Source of the DNA: Escherichia sp. E4742
GTDB taxonomy: Bacteria > Pseudomonadota > Gammaproteobacteria > Enterobacterales > Enterobacteriaceae
Assembly: GCF_005843885.1 (NCBI RefSeq)
Contig: NZ_CP040443.1
Location: 1,922,001-1,986,000 of the forward strand
DNA: 64,000 nt
Reading direction: 5' to 3'
Part shown: piece after piece, positions 50,484 through 58,696 of the stretch
Position numbering within the stretch: the stretch's first letter is position 1
How the letters are laid out: every line of letters starts with the position of its first letter
Made by a program: the position numbers and the translations under genes
Notes under the pieces: generated by a model
The model's input: only the letters and a program-made list of their open reading frames with translations
Databases searched by the model: none
What the model was told of the DNA's origin: nothing

Positions 50484-50870
50484 ATGTTTAAATCATGTAT
50501 TAAAAATATATTATACCCATCCAGGATTGAGCGTTTATCACGTTTGCAGTTCATAATCTACACATTAACATCATGGTCGATATTAATAACTTTGAATGAT
50601 ATCAACCTGGCTTTAAGTTTTATTCTGGTCATCACTAATACGTATGTGAATATCAATATCGGAGCTAAAAGAATAAGAGATACTGGGTGTAAGGCAATAT
50701 ATTTCGTATTGATTTCATTGAGTTTGACACTGTTTTCTATTGTTCATGCTGTAATAGAAGGGGTGAGTTGTGATTCATTAAGTGTCCAACTCAACATGGC
50801 ATGGGTATTATTCACTACAATTATGTTATCTGCGATTCCCTCGGCTAAAGTGTCGCTGTCAGCACACTAA
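50484..50870 (+). CDS. Small inner-membrane protein, DUF805-like (YigF/YigG position)
   Basis: The 128-residue protein resembles the DUF805 pattern: an N-terminal RIERLSRLQFIIYTL segment, several hydrophobic helices and the central NINIGAKRIRDTGCKAIYF. Length, strand and place between rarD and corA fit yigF or yigG of K-12, but I cannot tell which, so I give no symbol. The gene is AT-rich. A 9-bp inverted repeat (TGTCGCTGT/ACAGCGACA, 50852-50887) overlaps its end and may be the terminator. Confidence 0.65.
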   Translation: MFKSCIKNILYPSRIERLSRLQFIIYTLTSWSILITLNDINLALSFILVITNTYVNINIGAKRIRDTGCKAIYFVLISLSLTLFSIVHAVIEGVSCDSLSVQLNMAWVLFTTIMLSAIPSAKVSLSAH

Positions 50871-50894
50871 CTTACTCACAGCGACATCGTATAG

Positions 50895-51026
50895 TTACAA
50901 CCAGTTCTTCCGCTTAAAGTACAGATACGGTGCCAGGCCCGCGAGGATCATAAAGATAATCGCTGCCGGGTAGCCGAAGCTCCACTTCAGTTCTGGCATA
51001 AACTCAAAGTTCATGCCATAGCTGGA
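50895..51026 (-). pseudogene. Duplicated 3' end of corA (remnant)
   Basis: These 132 bp match the last 132 bp of the intact corA (52605-52736) with about four mismatches and in the same orientation. The remnant still encodes the C-terminal 40-odd residues including YGMNFEFMPELKW and the final KRKNWL stop, but has no start. Beyond 51026 the match breaks off. It sits next to the yigF-like gene, where the end of corA would normally lie, and marks the left border of an inserted cassette. Confidence 0.9.
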
Positions 51027-51038
51027 GGGCAATCCGCG

Positions 51039-51055
51039 TAGGAAAAAGTTTCCTA
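51039..51055. other. Perfect inverted repeat at the cassette border
   Basis: TAGGAAA and TTTCCTA flank AAG, 13 bp inside the end of the corA remnant. It could be a crossover core, an operator or a hairpin; the sequence alone does not decide. Confidence 0.4.
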
Positions 51056-51227
51056 ATCGGTAAATTCAGCATTTTGTTATTAACAATGAGTAAGACCAAT
51101 CATTAACGATGTTCTCTTCATAATGTAATGAAAAAATGTGAAGCAAAGTTCTTTTTTAAATATTTTTTTACCCTAGCATTTGTTCTCGAATTGATATTGA
51201 GCCTAAATATAACCAAGGTAAATGCAA

Positions 51228-52076
51228 ATGAATAACACATTACATCCATCAATTAATATTCCTTTTACACTTTTCGAAACTATTACTTTATTCGATGATT
51301 CTTCTGCTGACGATATGCAATATGGTGATATGGTAGAACAAGATTTTCTCTCACTCGGCCTAAGCGATATCTCAGAAAAAGTTGATCCTTACCGACTTAT
51401 TAAATACCATTTTCCTGGACCAGGTTCTATTGATGGTGCTTTTAGTGCCCCAAGTTCCGGAACAAAAATATCAAAAAGTGAATGCATTGATATTTTATTT
51501 GCAGAAATGAAAGATCTAGCAAAAATGTTTTCCTTTTTTGGACAATACAAAACGCTTATCGAAGATCTGATTGAACATTTTAGATATGGAAATGGCAGCA
51601 ATTTTCATAGCCAACAATTAAACTTATCTTTTCATGAAAAAATAAATAAATATGATTATAATAGTCCAATACGAATAATCAGAGAATGTATCGAAAATGG
51701 CATTAATTCAACTCCCTCGACAGGATACCAACCTCTTATCCTGCAAAGCATTAAAACCAAATTACTTTCATCAAGACTAAATAAATTTAATGACTTCGAG
51801 GACAGTTTTAATGGCTTAGGAGTCAGTGTTCATGATATTTCAGCTCAAAAAATATCTCTTTTAAGTTTTCAAAAATACGCTATAGGATGGAGTGCGACAA
51901 TTCATTTTGTAGCACAGGACCACTTCGGTCTTGATGTACCTGATATCAAAAACAATACTTACAGCAAATATAGATTTTTTCGCATATGGTTCTTTTTACA
52001 ACGGCATAAAGACTTTGCTTTCAAACCTTTTTTCACCAATTTTAACACTATCGAAAGAATCGAAAATTATCTATGA
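51228..52076 (+). CDS. DUF3289 family protein, putative effector
   Basis: The protein of about 282 residues begins with the family mark DDSSADDMQYGDM, then SECIDILFAEMKDLAKMFSFFGQYK, SFNGLGVSVHDI, and the C-terminal QDHFGLDVPDI and FRIWFFLQR. I identify it as DUF3289, a family of enteric bacteria often found near type VI secretion or other contact-dependent effector genes. ATG 51228 is chosen because AAGG lies 9 nt upstream; ATG 51222 would be too close. The gene is AT-rich and has no signal peptide. It overlaps a DUF943 gene by 4 bp, a layout seen for effector and immunity pairs. Toxic activity is only inferred. Confidence 0.78.
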   Translation: MNNTLHPSINIPFTLFETITLFDDSSADDMQYGDMVEQDFLSLGLSDISEKVDPYRLIKYHFPGPGSIDGAFSAPSSGTKISKSECIDILFAEMKDLAKMFSFFGQYKTLIEDLIEHFRYGNGSNFHSQQLNLSFHEKINKYDYNSPIRIIRECIENGINSTPSTGYQPLILQSIKTKLLSSRLNKFNDFEDSFNGLGVSVHDISAQKISLLSFQKYAIGWSATIHFVAQDHFGLDVPDIKNNTYSKYRFFRIWFFLQRHKDFAFKPFFTNFNTIERIENYL

Positions 52077-52564
52077 AAAGCAAACTCCAGAAAATTATAT
52101 TATGTTTATTTCTTCTATGCTGCATCTATAATTTATGGACATTGCGTCCTGTACAGATTTTGTATACATACTCTGATGCTGGCAACTCAGTCTTTCTGGT
52201 CGTTGATCATCTGCCATGGACTGACAGCGATAAAATAAATTGGTATCTGAAGCATCAGAATGAAATTAAAAATCAACATCTCCTACCAGAAGGTAGTTGG
52301 CATACCTGGTATGTCATTGATATCGGTAATGGCTTCACTGACTATAAAAAATATATCGAAGGGCCGTATGAAGATCTCTACTGTTTCCCAACGATTAAGA
52401 GCAATGATAATTGCATCGTGAAAAATTACTTAATGGTTATTAATGAATACCTTTATCGTAACACTCATATTGGTATTAACGATTTTACTGAGTATCAATT
52501 AACACAAGAAAATAAAATAGAACGAGTTTTCAATCCGCATGACTTTAAAAAAGACAATTTTTAG
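52073..52564 (+). CDS. DUF943 family membrane-anchored protein, putative partner of the DUF3289 protein
   Basis: The 163-residue protein has one N-terminal membrane helix (IILCLFLLCCIYNLWTL) followed by RPVQILYTYSDAGNSVFLV and a periplasmic-looking domain with DHLPWTDSDKINWYLKHQ. This matches DUF943, an enterobacterial family of small anchored proteins that often occur in strings. The ATGA overlap with the DUF3289 gene points to coupled expression. A single-helix anchor and outward domain would suit an immunity protein, but this is inference. AT-rich like its partner. Confidence 0.75.
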   Translation: MKSKLQKIILCLFLLCCIYNLWTLRPVQILYTYSDAGNSVFLVVDHLPWTDSDKINWYLKHQNEIKNQHLLPEGSWHTWYVIDIGNGFTDYKKYIEGPYEDLYCFPTIKSNDNCIVKNYLMVINEYLYRNTHIGINDFTEYQLTQENKIERVFNPHDFKKDNF

Positions 52565-52570
52565 AAATAA

Positions 52571-52597
52571 GCCGGATAAAAAATAGCTTTATCCGGC
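52571..52597 (-). terminator. Bidirectional hairpin between the DUF943 gene and corA
   Basis: GCCGGATAAA and TTTATCCGGC are perfect 10-bp complements with a 7-nt loop, of REP-like sequence. It lies between the convergent DUF943 and corA genes, eight bases from the corA stop. Confidence 0.65.
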
Positions 52598-52604
52598 ACT
52601 CATA

Positions 52605-53555
52605 TTACAACCAGTTCTTCCGCTTAAAGTACAGATACGGTGCCAGGCCCGCGAGGATCATAAAGATAATCGCTGCCGGGTAGCCGAAGCTCCACTTCAA
52701 CTCTGGCATAAACTCAAAGTTCATCCCGTAGCTGGAAGCGACCAGCGTTGGCGGCAGGAACACTACGGATACCACCGAGAAGATCTTGATGATGCGGTTC
52801 TGCTCGATGTTGATAAAGCCCATCGCCGCCTGCATCAGGAAGTTCACCTTCTGGAACAAGGATTCGTTATGCGGCAGCAGGGACTCGATATCTCGCAGGA
52901 TTTCACGCGCCTGCTCCAGTTGCCCACCCGGTAAGCGTGCTTTACGCACCAGGAAGTTGAGCGCGCGCTGGGTATCCATCAGACACAGGCGAACTTTCCA
53001 GCCGATATCTTCCAGTTCTGCCAATGTGGAGAGTGCCTCGTCGTACTCATCGCCCTGACGCCCTTCCATAATCACCCGGCTCAACTGCTCCAGATCGCTG
53101 TAGATGTTTTCAATTTCATCCGCCAGCTGTTCGATTTTGGTTTCGAACAGATCCAGAAGTAGCTCGTAGGCGTTACCGTCAACCATTGACTGGCTACGGG
53201 CGCGCATACGATACAGACGGAATGCAGGCAGCTCACGCTCACGCAGGGTAAACAGGCGACCATCGCGGATGGTAAATGCTACAGTAGAGTTACCGGCGTG
53301 ATCTTCCGCATCTTCAAAGAAGAAGAAGGAGTGAATATGCAGGCCGTCATCGTCTTCAAAGAAACGCGCCGATGCTTCGATGTCTTCCAGTTCCGGGCGG
53401 GTTGCCAGGCTCTGGCCAAGTTCAGATTGTACGCGCAGTCGCTCGTCGTCATCCGGTTCGACAAGATCAATCCATACTGCATTTACAAGGGGTTGTGACT
53501 CTTCGACTTCCAGCCGGGTCAGTCGGTTATTTTCCAGTTGAAATGCGCTCAGCAT
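52605..53555 (-). CDS. corA: Magnesium/cobalt/nickel transporter CorA
   Basis: CorA is the pentameric main magnesium channel of the inner membrane. From ATG 53555 it is 316 residues, the E. coli length. The large cytoplasmic funnel domain is followed by two C-terminal helices, with the selectivity motif GMN at residues 277-279 and the basic end KRKNWL. The last 132 bp are duplicated at 50895-51026. A leader with a short reading frame and hairpin precedes the gene. Confidence 0.96.
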   Translation of the reverse strand: MLSAFQLENNRLTRLEVEESQPLVNAVWIDLVEPDDDERLRVQSELGQSLATRPELEDIEASARFFEDDDGLHIHSFFFFEDAEDHAGNSTVAFTIRDGRLFTLRERELPAFRLYRMRARSQSMVDGNAYELLLDLFETKIEQLADEIENIYSDLEQLSRVIMEGRQGDEYDEALSTLAELEDIGWKVRLCLMDTQRALNFLVRKARLPGGQLEQAREILRDIESLLPHNESLFQKVNFLMQAAMGFINIEQNRIIKIFSVVSVVFLPPTLVASSYGMNFEFMPELKWSFGYPAAIIFMILAGLAPYLYFKRKNWL

Positions 53556-53677
53556 GACCGGGACTCCCAATGCTTAAAATATCGGACAGTTCGGTGGGCA
53601 CACAGAAACAAATTGAGTTTCAGACCATTAAACAGCCTGACTCAGCGCGACGGGAAAATTGAGGTCGCTGACAACCG

Positions 53678-53709
53678 CTAAGGCTATCAGCAAAAAGGGA
53701 TAGCCTTAG
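53678..53709 (-). promoter_or_regulatory. corA leader hairpin
   Basis: CTAAGGCTATC and GATAGCCTTAG are perfect 11-bp complements around a 10-nt loop. The upstream arm overlaps the last codons and stop of the corL-like reading frame, so ribosome movement on the leader frame should decide whether it forms. In Salmonella the corA leader uses such alternatives to control Rho termination by magnesium. Confidence 0.7.
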
Positions 53710-53762
53710 GAGTTGATCCTGGATGACAGGATAGTGAGCCAGTATCTACTGGGTGTGTCCAA
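53706..53762 (-). CDS. corL-like leader peptide of corA
   Basis: On the minus strand the RBS AGAGGA is followed after 8 nt by TTG and 18 codons (LDTPSRYWLTILSSRINS, with the first read as Met) before TAA. It lies between the corA promoter and corA, overlapping a strong hairpin. Salmonella has a leader frame corL of similar size that couples translation to Rho-dependent termination in the corA leader. The TTG start is an assumption. Confidence 0.65.
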   Translation of the reverse strand: MDTPSRYWLTILSSRINS

Positions 53763-53794
53763 GGCGAATGTCCTCTTAGAGTGATCGTGCGCGC

Positions 53795-53823
53795 ATGTTA
53801 CGCCAGCAAAATTTTGCCGTCAA
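53795..53823 (-). promoter_or_regulatory. corA promoter
   Basis: On the minus strand TTGACG (53818-53823) and TAACAT (53795-53800) are 17 bp apart. A start near 53788 would give a leader of about 230 nt, which holds the corL-like frame and hairpin. Confidence 0.7.
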
Positions 53824-53923
53824 CACGCAACGGAACACCACAGAACAATAGTTGAACTTCGCGCTTTTTGGTACTCGTCAAGGTCGTTAACAGGATAAAA
53901 AAATCACACATCCAGGACCTATA

Positions 53924-54688
53924 ATGGCGCATCGGCTACTCATTGGTAAAGGAATGATCACCTTGAATCTCAAACGGATTTTTCTCGCCCTCACCTTGCT
54001 CCCTTGGTTTGCTGTTGCAGCTGATGACTGCGCACTCTCCGATCCGACGCTGACCGTACAGGCGTATACCGTTAATCCTCAGACAGAGCGGGTGAAAATG
54101 TACTGGCAAAAAGCCAATGGCGAAGTATGGGGAACGTTACATGCACTGCTGGAGGATATTAATAGCCAGGGGCAAGTTCAGATGGTGATGAACGGCGGCA
54201 TCTATGATGAAAGCTATGCGCCGCTCGGTTTGTACATCGAAAACGGTCAGCAGAAGGTGGCGCTAAATCTCGCCTCGGGGGAAGGTAATTTCTTTATCCG
54301 TCCTGGCGGCGTTTTTTATGTTGCGGGAAATAAAGTCGGCATCGTTCGTCTGGATGCCTTTAAAACCAGTAAAGAGATTCAGTTTGCGGTGCAGTCAGGG
54401 CCAATGTTGATGGAAAATGGCGTAATTAATCCGCGCATTCATCCCAACGTCGCCTCACGCAAAATCCGTAACGGTGTGGGGATTAATAAACAAGGGAACG
54501 CTGTGTTTTTGTTGAGCCAGCAGGTGACAAATTTTTATGATTTTGCCTGTTATGCCAAAGCGAAACTGGACGTCGAACAGCTGCTTTATCTTGATGGCAC
54601 GATTTCGCATATGTATGTGAAAGGCGGAGTAATCCCGTGGCAACGCTATCCTTTTGTCACCATGATTTCCGTCGAGCAGAAAGGTTAA
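53924..54688 (+). CDS. yigE: Phosphodiester glycosidase family protein YigE
   Basis: The 254-residue protein (254 in K-12) has an N-terminal hydrophobic stretch (IFLALTLLPWFAVAA) that looks like a signal peptide, so it is probably periplasmic. The remainder matches the NAGPA/DUF2233 fold: QMVMNGGIYDESYAPLGLYIENG, FAVQSGPMLMENG, RNGVGIN and QLLYLDGTISHMY. The E. coli substrate is not known. It is divergent from corA and followed by a BIME. Confidence 0.9.
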   Translation: MAHRLLIGKGMITLNLKRIFLALTLLPWFAVAADDCALSDPTLTVQAYTVNPQTERVKMYWQKANGEVWGTLHALLEDINSQGQVQMVMNGGIYDESYAPLGLYIENGQQKVALNLASGEGNFFIRPGGVFYVAGNKVGIVRLDAFKTSKEIQFAVQSGPMLMENGVINPRIHPNVASRKIRNGVGINKQGNAVFLLSQQVTNFYDFACYAKAKLDVEQLLYLDGTISHMYVKGGVIPWQRYPFVTMISVEQKG

Positions 54689-54726
54689 AACGACTGTTTT
54701 GTGTCAAATACTGAATATGGTGCAGA

Positions 54727-54829
54727 TGCCGGATGCGGCGTAAACGCCTTATCCTGCCTACATGATGTTGCAATTTATTGAATCTGCATGTTTTGTAGGC
54801 CGTATAAGGTGCGCAGCACCGCATCCGGA
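54727..54829. repeat. BIME between yigE and uvrD
   Basis: Two REP units in opposite orientation (TGCCGGATGCGGCGTAAACG and TAGGCCGTATAAGG with GCATCCGG) flank the spacer GCAATTTATTGAATCTGCATG. The same spacer start occurs in the BIME beside udp at 27.43 kb, so both belong to one BIME type. It lies between convergent yigE and uvrD. Confidence 0.88.
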
Positions 54830-54837
54830 AACGTAAA

Positions 54838-57000
54838 TTACACCGTCTCCAGTCGGGCGTAAGCCGCCACCAGCCATTTGATTCCCTGGCCCTGGAATGC
54901 CACCTGCAAACGGCTATGCTCGCCGCTGCCTTCCATATTGACGATGGTGCCTTCACCAAATTTGGCGTGGCGTACGCGCTGGCCGAGTTTGTAACCACTG
55001 TCGTTCTCGACCATCGGCGTACCCATGCGCTGATGGCTGACCGGGCGGCTTACCGTGGCGCGCAGTCGCACCTCTTCCACACACTCTTCCGGCAGCTCGC
55101 CGATAAAGCGCGACGGGCGATGGTAAACCTCTTTGCCATACAGACGGCGAGTTTCCGCGTAGGTCAGCGTCAGTTTCTGCATCGCACGGGTTACGCCAAC
55201 GTAGGCCAGACGGCGTTCTTCTTCCAGACGCCCGCCTTCATCCAGCGACATCTGGCTTGGGAACATGCCCTCTTCCATACCAACAATAAACACCTGCGGA
55301 AACTCCAGACCTTTCGCCGAGTGTAGCGTCATCAACTGCACCGCATCCTGCCAGGTATCCGCCTGCCCTTCACCTGCTTCCAGTGCCGCATGGGAGAGGA
55401 ACGCCTGTAGCGGCATTAAATCTTCGTCTTCTTCGTTGTAGCTGAACTGGCGCGTTGCCGTCACCAGTTCCTCTAAGTTTTCGATACGCGTCTGACCTTT
55501 TTCGCCCTTCTCCTGCTCGTACATGGTGCGCAGGCCGGAGTCTTTAATTACCCGGTCAGTCTGTACATGCAGCGGCATATCGGCAGTTTCCTGCGCTAAG
55601 GCGTCGATCAGTTCCATAAACCGCTGTAAGGCGCTGGCAGCACGTCCGGCGAGGGCTTTTTCCTGCAACAGTTCACGACACGCCTGCCAGAGAGTTAACT
55701 GGCGATCGCGCGATGTCTGACGCACTACGTCCAGCGTCCGGTCACCAATACCACGCGTTGGCGTATTCACCACACGCTCAAATGCTGCATCATCGTTACG
55801 GTTGGCAATCAGGCGCAGATATGAGAGCGCATCTTTGATTTCCTGGCGTTCGAAGAAGCGCATACCGCCATAAATACGATACGGCATACTGGCCTGCAAT
55901 AACGCTTCTTCCAGTACACGCGACTGGGCGTTGCTACGGTAGAGAATGGCGCACTCAGCGAGCGCCCCGCCGTTGTCCTGCCAGGTTTTGATGCGGTTAA
56001 CGACGAAACGCGCTTCGTCGAGTTCGTTAAAAGCGCAATAGAGGGAAATCGGCTCACCGTCCGCGCCATCGGTCCACAATTTTTTACCCAAACGCCCGTT
56101 GTTGTTTTCAATCAGGGCGTTCGCGGCGCTCAGAATATTGCTGGTAGAGCGGTAGTTCTGCTCCAGACGGATAGTTTCAGCACCGGGGAAATCATTGAGG
56201 AAACGCTGAATATTCTCTACCTGCGCCCCGCGCCAGCCGTAGATTGACTGGTCGTCATCACCGACGATCATCACTTTGCCGGTATCGCCCGCCAGCAGGC
56301 GGATCCACGCGTACTGAATGTTGTTGGTATCCTGGAATTCGTCCACCAGGATGTTGGTAAAACGTTCGCGGTAGTGTTGCAGGATATGCGGCTTGTTAAG
56401 CCACAGTTCGTGGGCGCGCAGCAGCAACTCGGCGAAGTCCACCAGGCCCGCGCGGTCACACGCTTCCTGATACGCCTGATACACCTTCTGCCAGGTCTGC
56501 TCCACCGGGTTACCGTAGCTTTGAATATGATGCGGACGCAGGCCTTCATCTTTTTGGCTGTTGATGTACCACATTGCCTGGCGCGGCGGCCACTGCTTCT
56601 CGTCGAGGTTCATCGCCTTGATCAGACGCTTAAGCAAGCGTAACTGGTCTTCACTGTCGAGGATCTGGAAATCCTGCGGCAGGTTGGCGTCCATATGGTG
56701 CGCACGCAGCAGGCGGTGTGCCAGCCCGTGGAAGGTGCCGACCCACATGCCGCCCTGACTGGTGCCCATCAGTTGCCCGATACGATGGCGCATCTCCGCC
56801 GCCGCTTTGTTGGTAAACGTTACCGCCATAATCGAGTACGGCGAGCAGTTTTCCACGCTCATCAGCCAGGCGATACGATGCACCAGAACGCGCGTCTTAC
56901 CACTGCCCGCGCCCGCCAGCACCAGAAGATTGCTGCGTGGCGCGGCCACCGCTTCGCGCTGTTTGTCATTAAGGCTTTCGAGCAGGTAAGAAACGTCCAT
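54838..57000 (-). CDS. uvrD: DNA helicase II (UvrD)
   Basis: UvrD is a superfamily 1A 3'-5' helicase acting in nucleotide excision repair, methyl-directed mismatch repair and removal of RecA filaments. From ATG 57000 it is 720 residues as in E. coli; the open frame extends 62 codons upstream without support. AGAGSGKT at residues 29-36, DEFQDTN, GDDDQSIYGWRG and VTRAMQKL are the helicase motifs, and the C-terminal Tudor-like segment ends the chain. A LexA box lies upstream. Confidence 0.97.
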   Translation of the reverse strand: MDVSYLLESLNDKQREAVAAPRSNLLVLAGAGSGKTRVLVHRIAWLMSVENCSPYSIMAVTFTNKAAAEMRHRIGQLMGTSQGGMWVGTFHGLAHRLLRAHHMDANLPQDFQILDSEDQLRLLKRLIKAMNLDEKQWPPRQAMWYINSQKDEGLRPHHIQSYGNPVEQTWQKVYQAYQEACDRAGLVDFAELLLRAHELWLNKPHILQHYRERFTNILVDEFQDTNNIQYAWIRLLAGDTGKVMIVGDDDQSIYGWRGAQVENIQRFLNDFPGAETIRLEQNYRSTSNILSAANALIENNNGRLGKKLWTDGADGEPISLYCAFNELDEARFVVNRIKTWQDNGGALAECAILYRSNAQSRVLEEALLQASMPYRIYGGMRFFERQEIKDALSYLRLIANRNDDAAFERVVNTPTRGIGDRTLDVVRQTSRDRQLTLWQACRELLQEKALAGRAASALQRFMELIDALAQETADMPLHVQTDRVIKDSGLRTMYEQEKGEKGQTRIENLEELVTATRQFSYNEEDEDLMPLQAFLSHAALEAGEGQADTWQDAVQLMTLHSAKGLEFPQVFIVGMEEGMFPSQMSLDEGGRLEEERRLAYVGVTRAMQKLTLTYAETRRLYGKEVYHRPSRFIGELPEECVEEVRLRATVSRPVSHQRMGTPMVENDSGYKLGQRVRHAKFGEGTIVNMEGSGEHSRLQVAFQGQGIKWLVAAYARLETV

Positions 57001-57058
57001 TGGCACCGCCGCGTAAAAATAGGTTGGGCGGAGAAGCGCAACGCCCTCCGCCAAAAAG

Positions 57059-57074
57059 CTGGGTATATATACAG
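57059..57074 (-). promoter_or_regulatory. LexA (SOS) box of uvrD
   Basis: On the minus strand CTGTATATATACCCAG fits the CTGT-N8-ACAG consensus with one mismatch in the right arm and is the known uvrD SOS box. Confidence 0.9.
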
Positions 57075-57083
57075 ATTTGCTGA

Positions 57084-57800
57084 TTATATCAGCGAGGTCA
57101 GAGATGCCAACCGGGAAATTTCCAGATGCGGGAGTAAACGGCTGTCCCAGGTTTGCATCAGACAGCCGTTTTCCGGTCTGATCCAACAGGCCTGCATTCC
57201 GCTGCGGATCGCCCCACCCACGTCAGTGGTGAGATCGTCACCTACATGTAAGATCTCGCCGATCGGCACATTGAGTTTTTCTGCCGCCAGAAAGTACATA
57301 TCGCTGAACGGTTTCGAGCGCCCGTGTGGGCCAGCGCGCAGCACAAACTCAAAATAATCCCCCAAACCAAACAGCTCCGGCTGCGCGTTACCGTTGGTGA
57401 TCGCCACCAGCGGCCATTTCTTCGCCAGCTGTTTTAAGGTGTCGTGGGTTTGCTGCGGAACATCGATTCGGCTGCGCCATTTGGCAAAGTTGATCATTGC
57501 CGCGTGTGCGCCTGCACTGGCTTCTTCGGCACTCAGCCCGGCGTCAAGCATCGCTTGTTCAATCGAACGAAAACGCCAGCGCGTTACGTCGTGATAAATC
57601 TCGGGTTCCGCTTCCCGTACCGCCTGACGCAGACGTTGCAGATCTTCATTCTGGAAGCTGCGCAGCGCCGGATGATAATTTTGCACAAAAGTCAGCGCCT
57701 CCCGCTCGGTGCGCAAAATCACCGGACGGTTGTCGTAAAGGGTATCATCCAGGTCAAAGGTGAGCGCCGAGATGCGCCCCAAAGGCCGGTAAAAACGCAT
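57084..57800 (-). CDS. yigB: HAD-family FMN/5-amino-6-(5-phosphoribitylamino)uracil phosphatase YigB
   Basis: YigB is a HAD-superfamily phosphatase that contributes to flavin synthesis by dephosphorylating the ARPP intermediate and can hydrolyse FMN. The 238 residues match K-12. HAD motifs are LTFDLDDTLYDN near residue 13, ITNGNAQ near 134 and HVGDDLTTDVGGA near 187. Its ATG shares one base with the xerC stop (TAATG). Confidence 0.93.
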   Translation of the reverse strand: MRFYRPLGRISALTFDLDDTLYDNRPVILRTEREALTFVQNYHPALRSFQNEDLQRLRQAVREAEPEIYHDVTRWRFRSIEQAMLDAGLSAEEASAGAHAAMINFAKWRSRIDVPQQTHDTLKQLAKKWPLVAITNGNAQPELFGLGDYFEFVLRAGPHGRSKPFSDMYFLAAEKLNVPIGEILHVGDDLTTDVGGAIRSGMQACWIRPENGCLMQTWDSRLLPHLEISRLASLTSLI

Positions 57801-58696
57801 TATTTCCCCCGTTTGGCGCGTGGATGCGCCGCATCATACACCGAGGCAAGGTGTTGAAAATCAAGATGAGTATAGATTTGCGTGGTGGAGAGATTGGCAT
57901 GACCCAACAGCTCTTGCACACCACGCAGATCGCCGCTCGACTCCAGCATATGCGTGGCGAATGAGTGGCGTAATTTATGCGGGTGAACGTGATTATTCAG
58001 CCCCTGTTTTATGCCCCATTCGGCGAAGCGTTTTTGTACGTTACGCGCAGAGATGCGTTTGCCCAGTTTCGACAGGAAAAGTGCGTCGTCTTCGCTGCCA
58101 AACAGGTCGCGTAAATCAAGCCAGTGCTCAATCCACGCCACGGCGTTGCGACCAATCGGCAGGCGGCGCTCTTTGCTGCCTTTCCCCATCACCCACACTT
58201 CGCCGGACTCCAGGTCGAGGTGTTTGATATCCAGCCCCACCAGTTCGGAAAGACGCAGACCCGCACCGTACATCACTTCCAGCATCGCCCGGTCGCGTAC
58301 AGCGAGGGGATCGTTAATATCAATATCCAGCAGCCGATTCATATCATCGACGTCGATATTTTTCGGCAGATGACGCGGCGCTTTCGGTGCCGAAACACCT
58401 TTTGCCGGGTTAGCTTTGAGTTCGTTCTGGCTGACCAGCCAGTCAAAAAAGCTACGTAGCGCAGAGAGGCGTAATGCGAGGCTTGCCGCGCCCAGCCCTT
58501 TACGGCGACTGCGTACTGCAAAATTGCGCACCATCGTCACATCACATTGCTGCCAGCTTTGCAGGCCGTTTTCGCTGGCAAAATTGATGATCGCCTCAAG
58601 CTGGCGCTGGTAGTTAAGCAGGGTTATCGGGCTAAGCTGACGCTCCACGCTCAGATAACGTAGATAGCGTTCTACATCGGTATGTAAATTGGTCAT
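57800..58696 (-). CDS. xerC: Tyrosine recombinase XerC
   Basis: XerC with XerD resolves chromosome dimers at dif and plasmid multimers at cer/psi. The 298 residues equal E. coli. All catalytic residues are in place: Arg148, Lys172, His240, Arg243, His266 and nucleophile Tyr275 in TQIYTHL. It lies in the dapF-yigA-xerC-yigB operon, overlapping yigA by 4 bp and touching yigB. Confidence 0.97.
   Translation of the reverse strand: MTNLHTDVERYLRYLSVERQLSPITLLNYQRQLEAIINFASENGLQSWQQCDVTMVRNFAVRSRRKGLGAASLALRLSALRSFFDWLVSQNELKANPAKGVSAPKAPRHLPKNIDVDDMNRLLDIDINDPLAVRDRAMLEVMYGAGLRLSELVGLDIKHLDLESGEVWVMGKGSKERRLPIGRNAVAWIEHWLDLRDLFGSEDDALFLSKLGKRISARNVQKRFAEWGIKQGLNNHVHPHKLRHSFATHMLESSGDLRGVQELLGHANLSTTQIYTHLDFQHLASVYDAAHPRAKRGK

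Noticed and set aside
51027..52604. Prophage or integron explanation for the corA cassette
   Set aside because: No integrase, transposase, attC or phage gene is visible; only the direct repeat of corA sequence supports insertion.
57001..57186. Upstream extension of uvrD by 62 codons
   Set aside because: It runs through the LexA box and into the yigB 3' end; family length begins at 57000.
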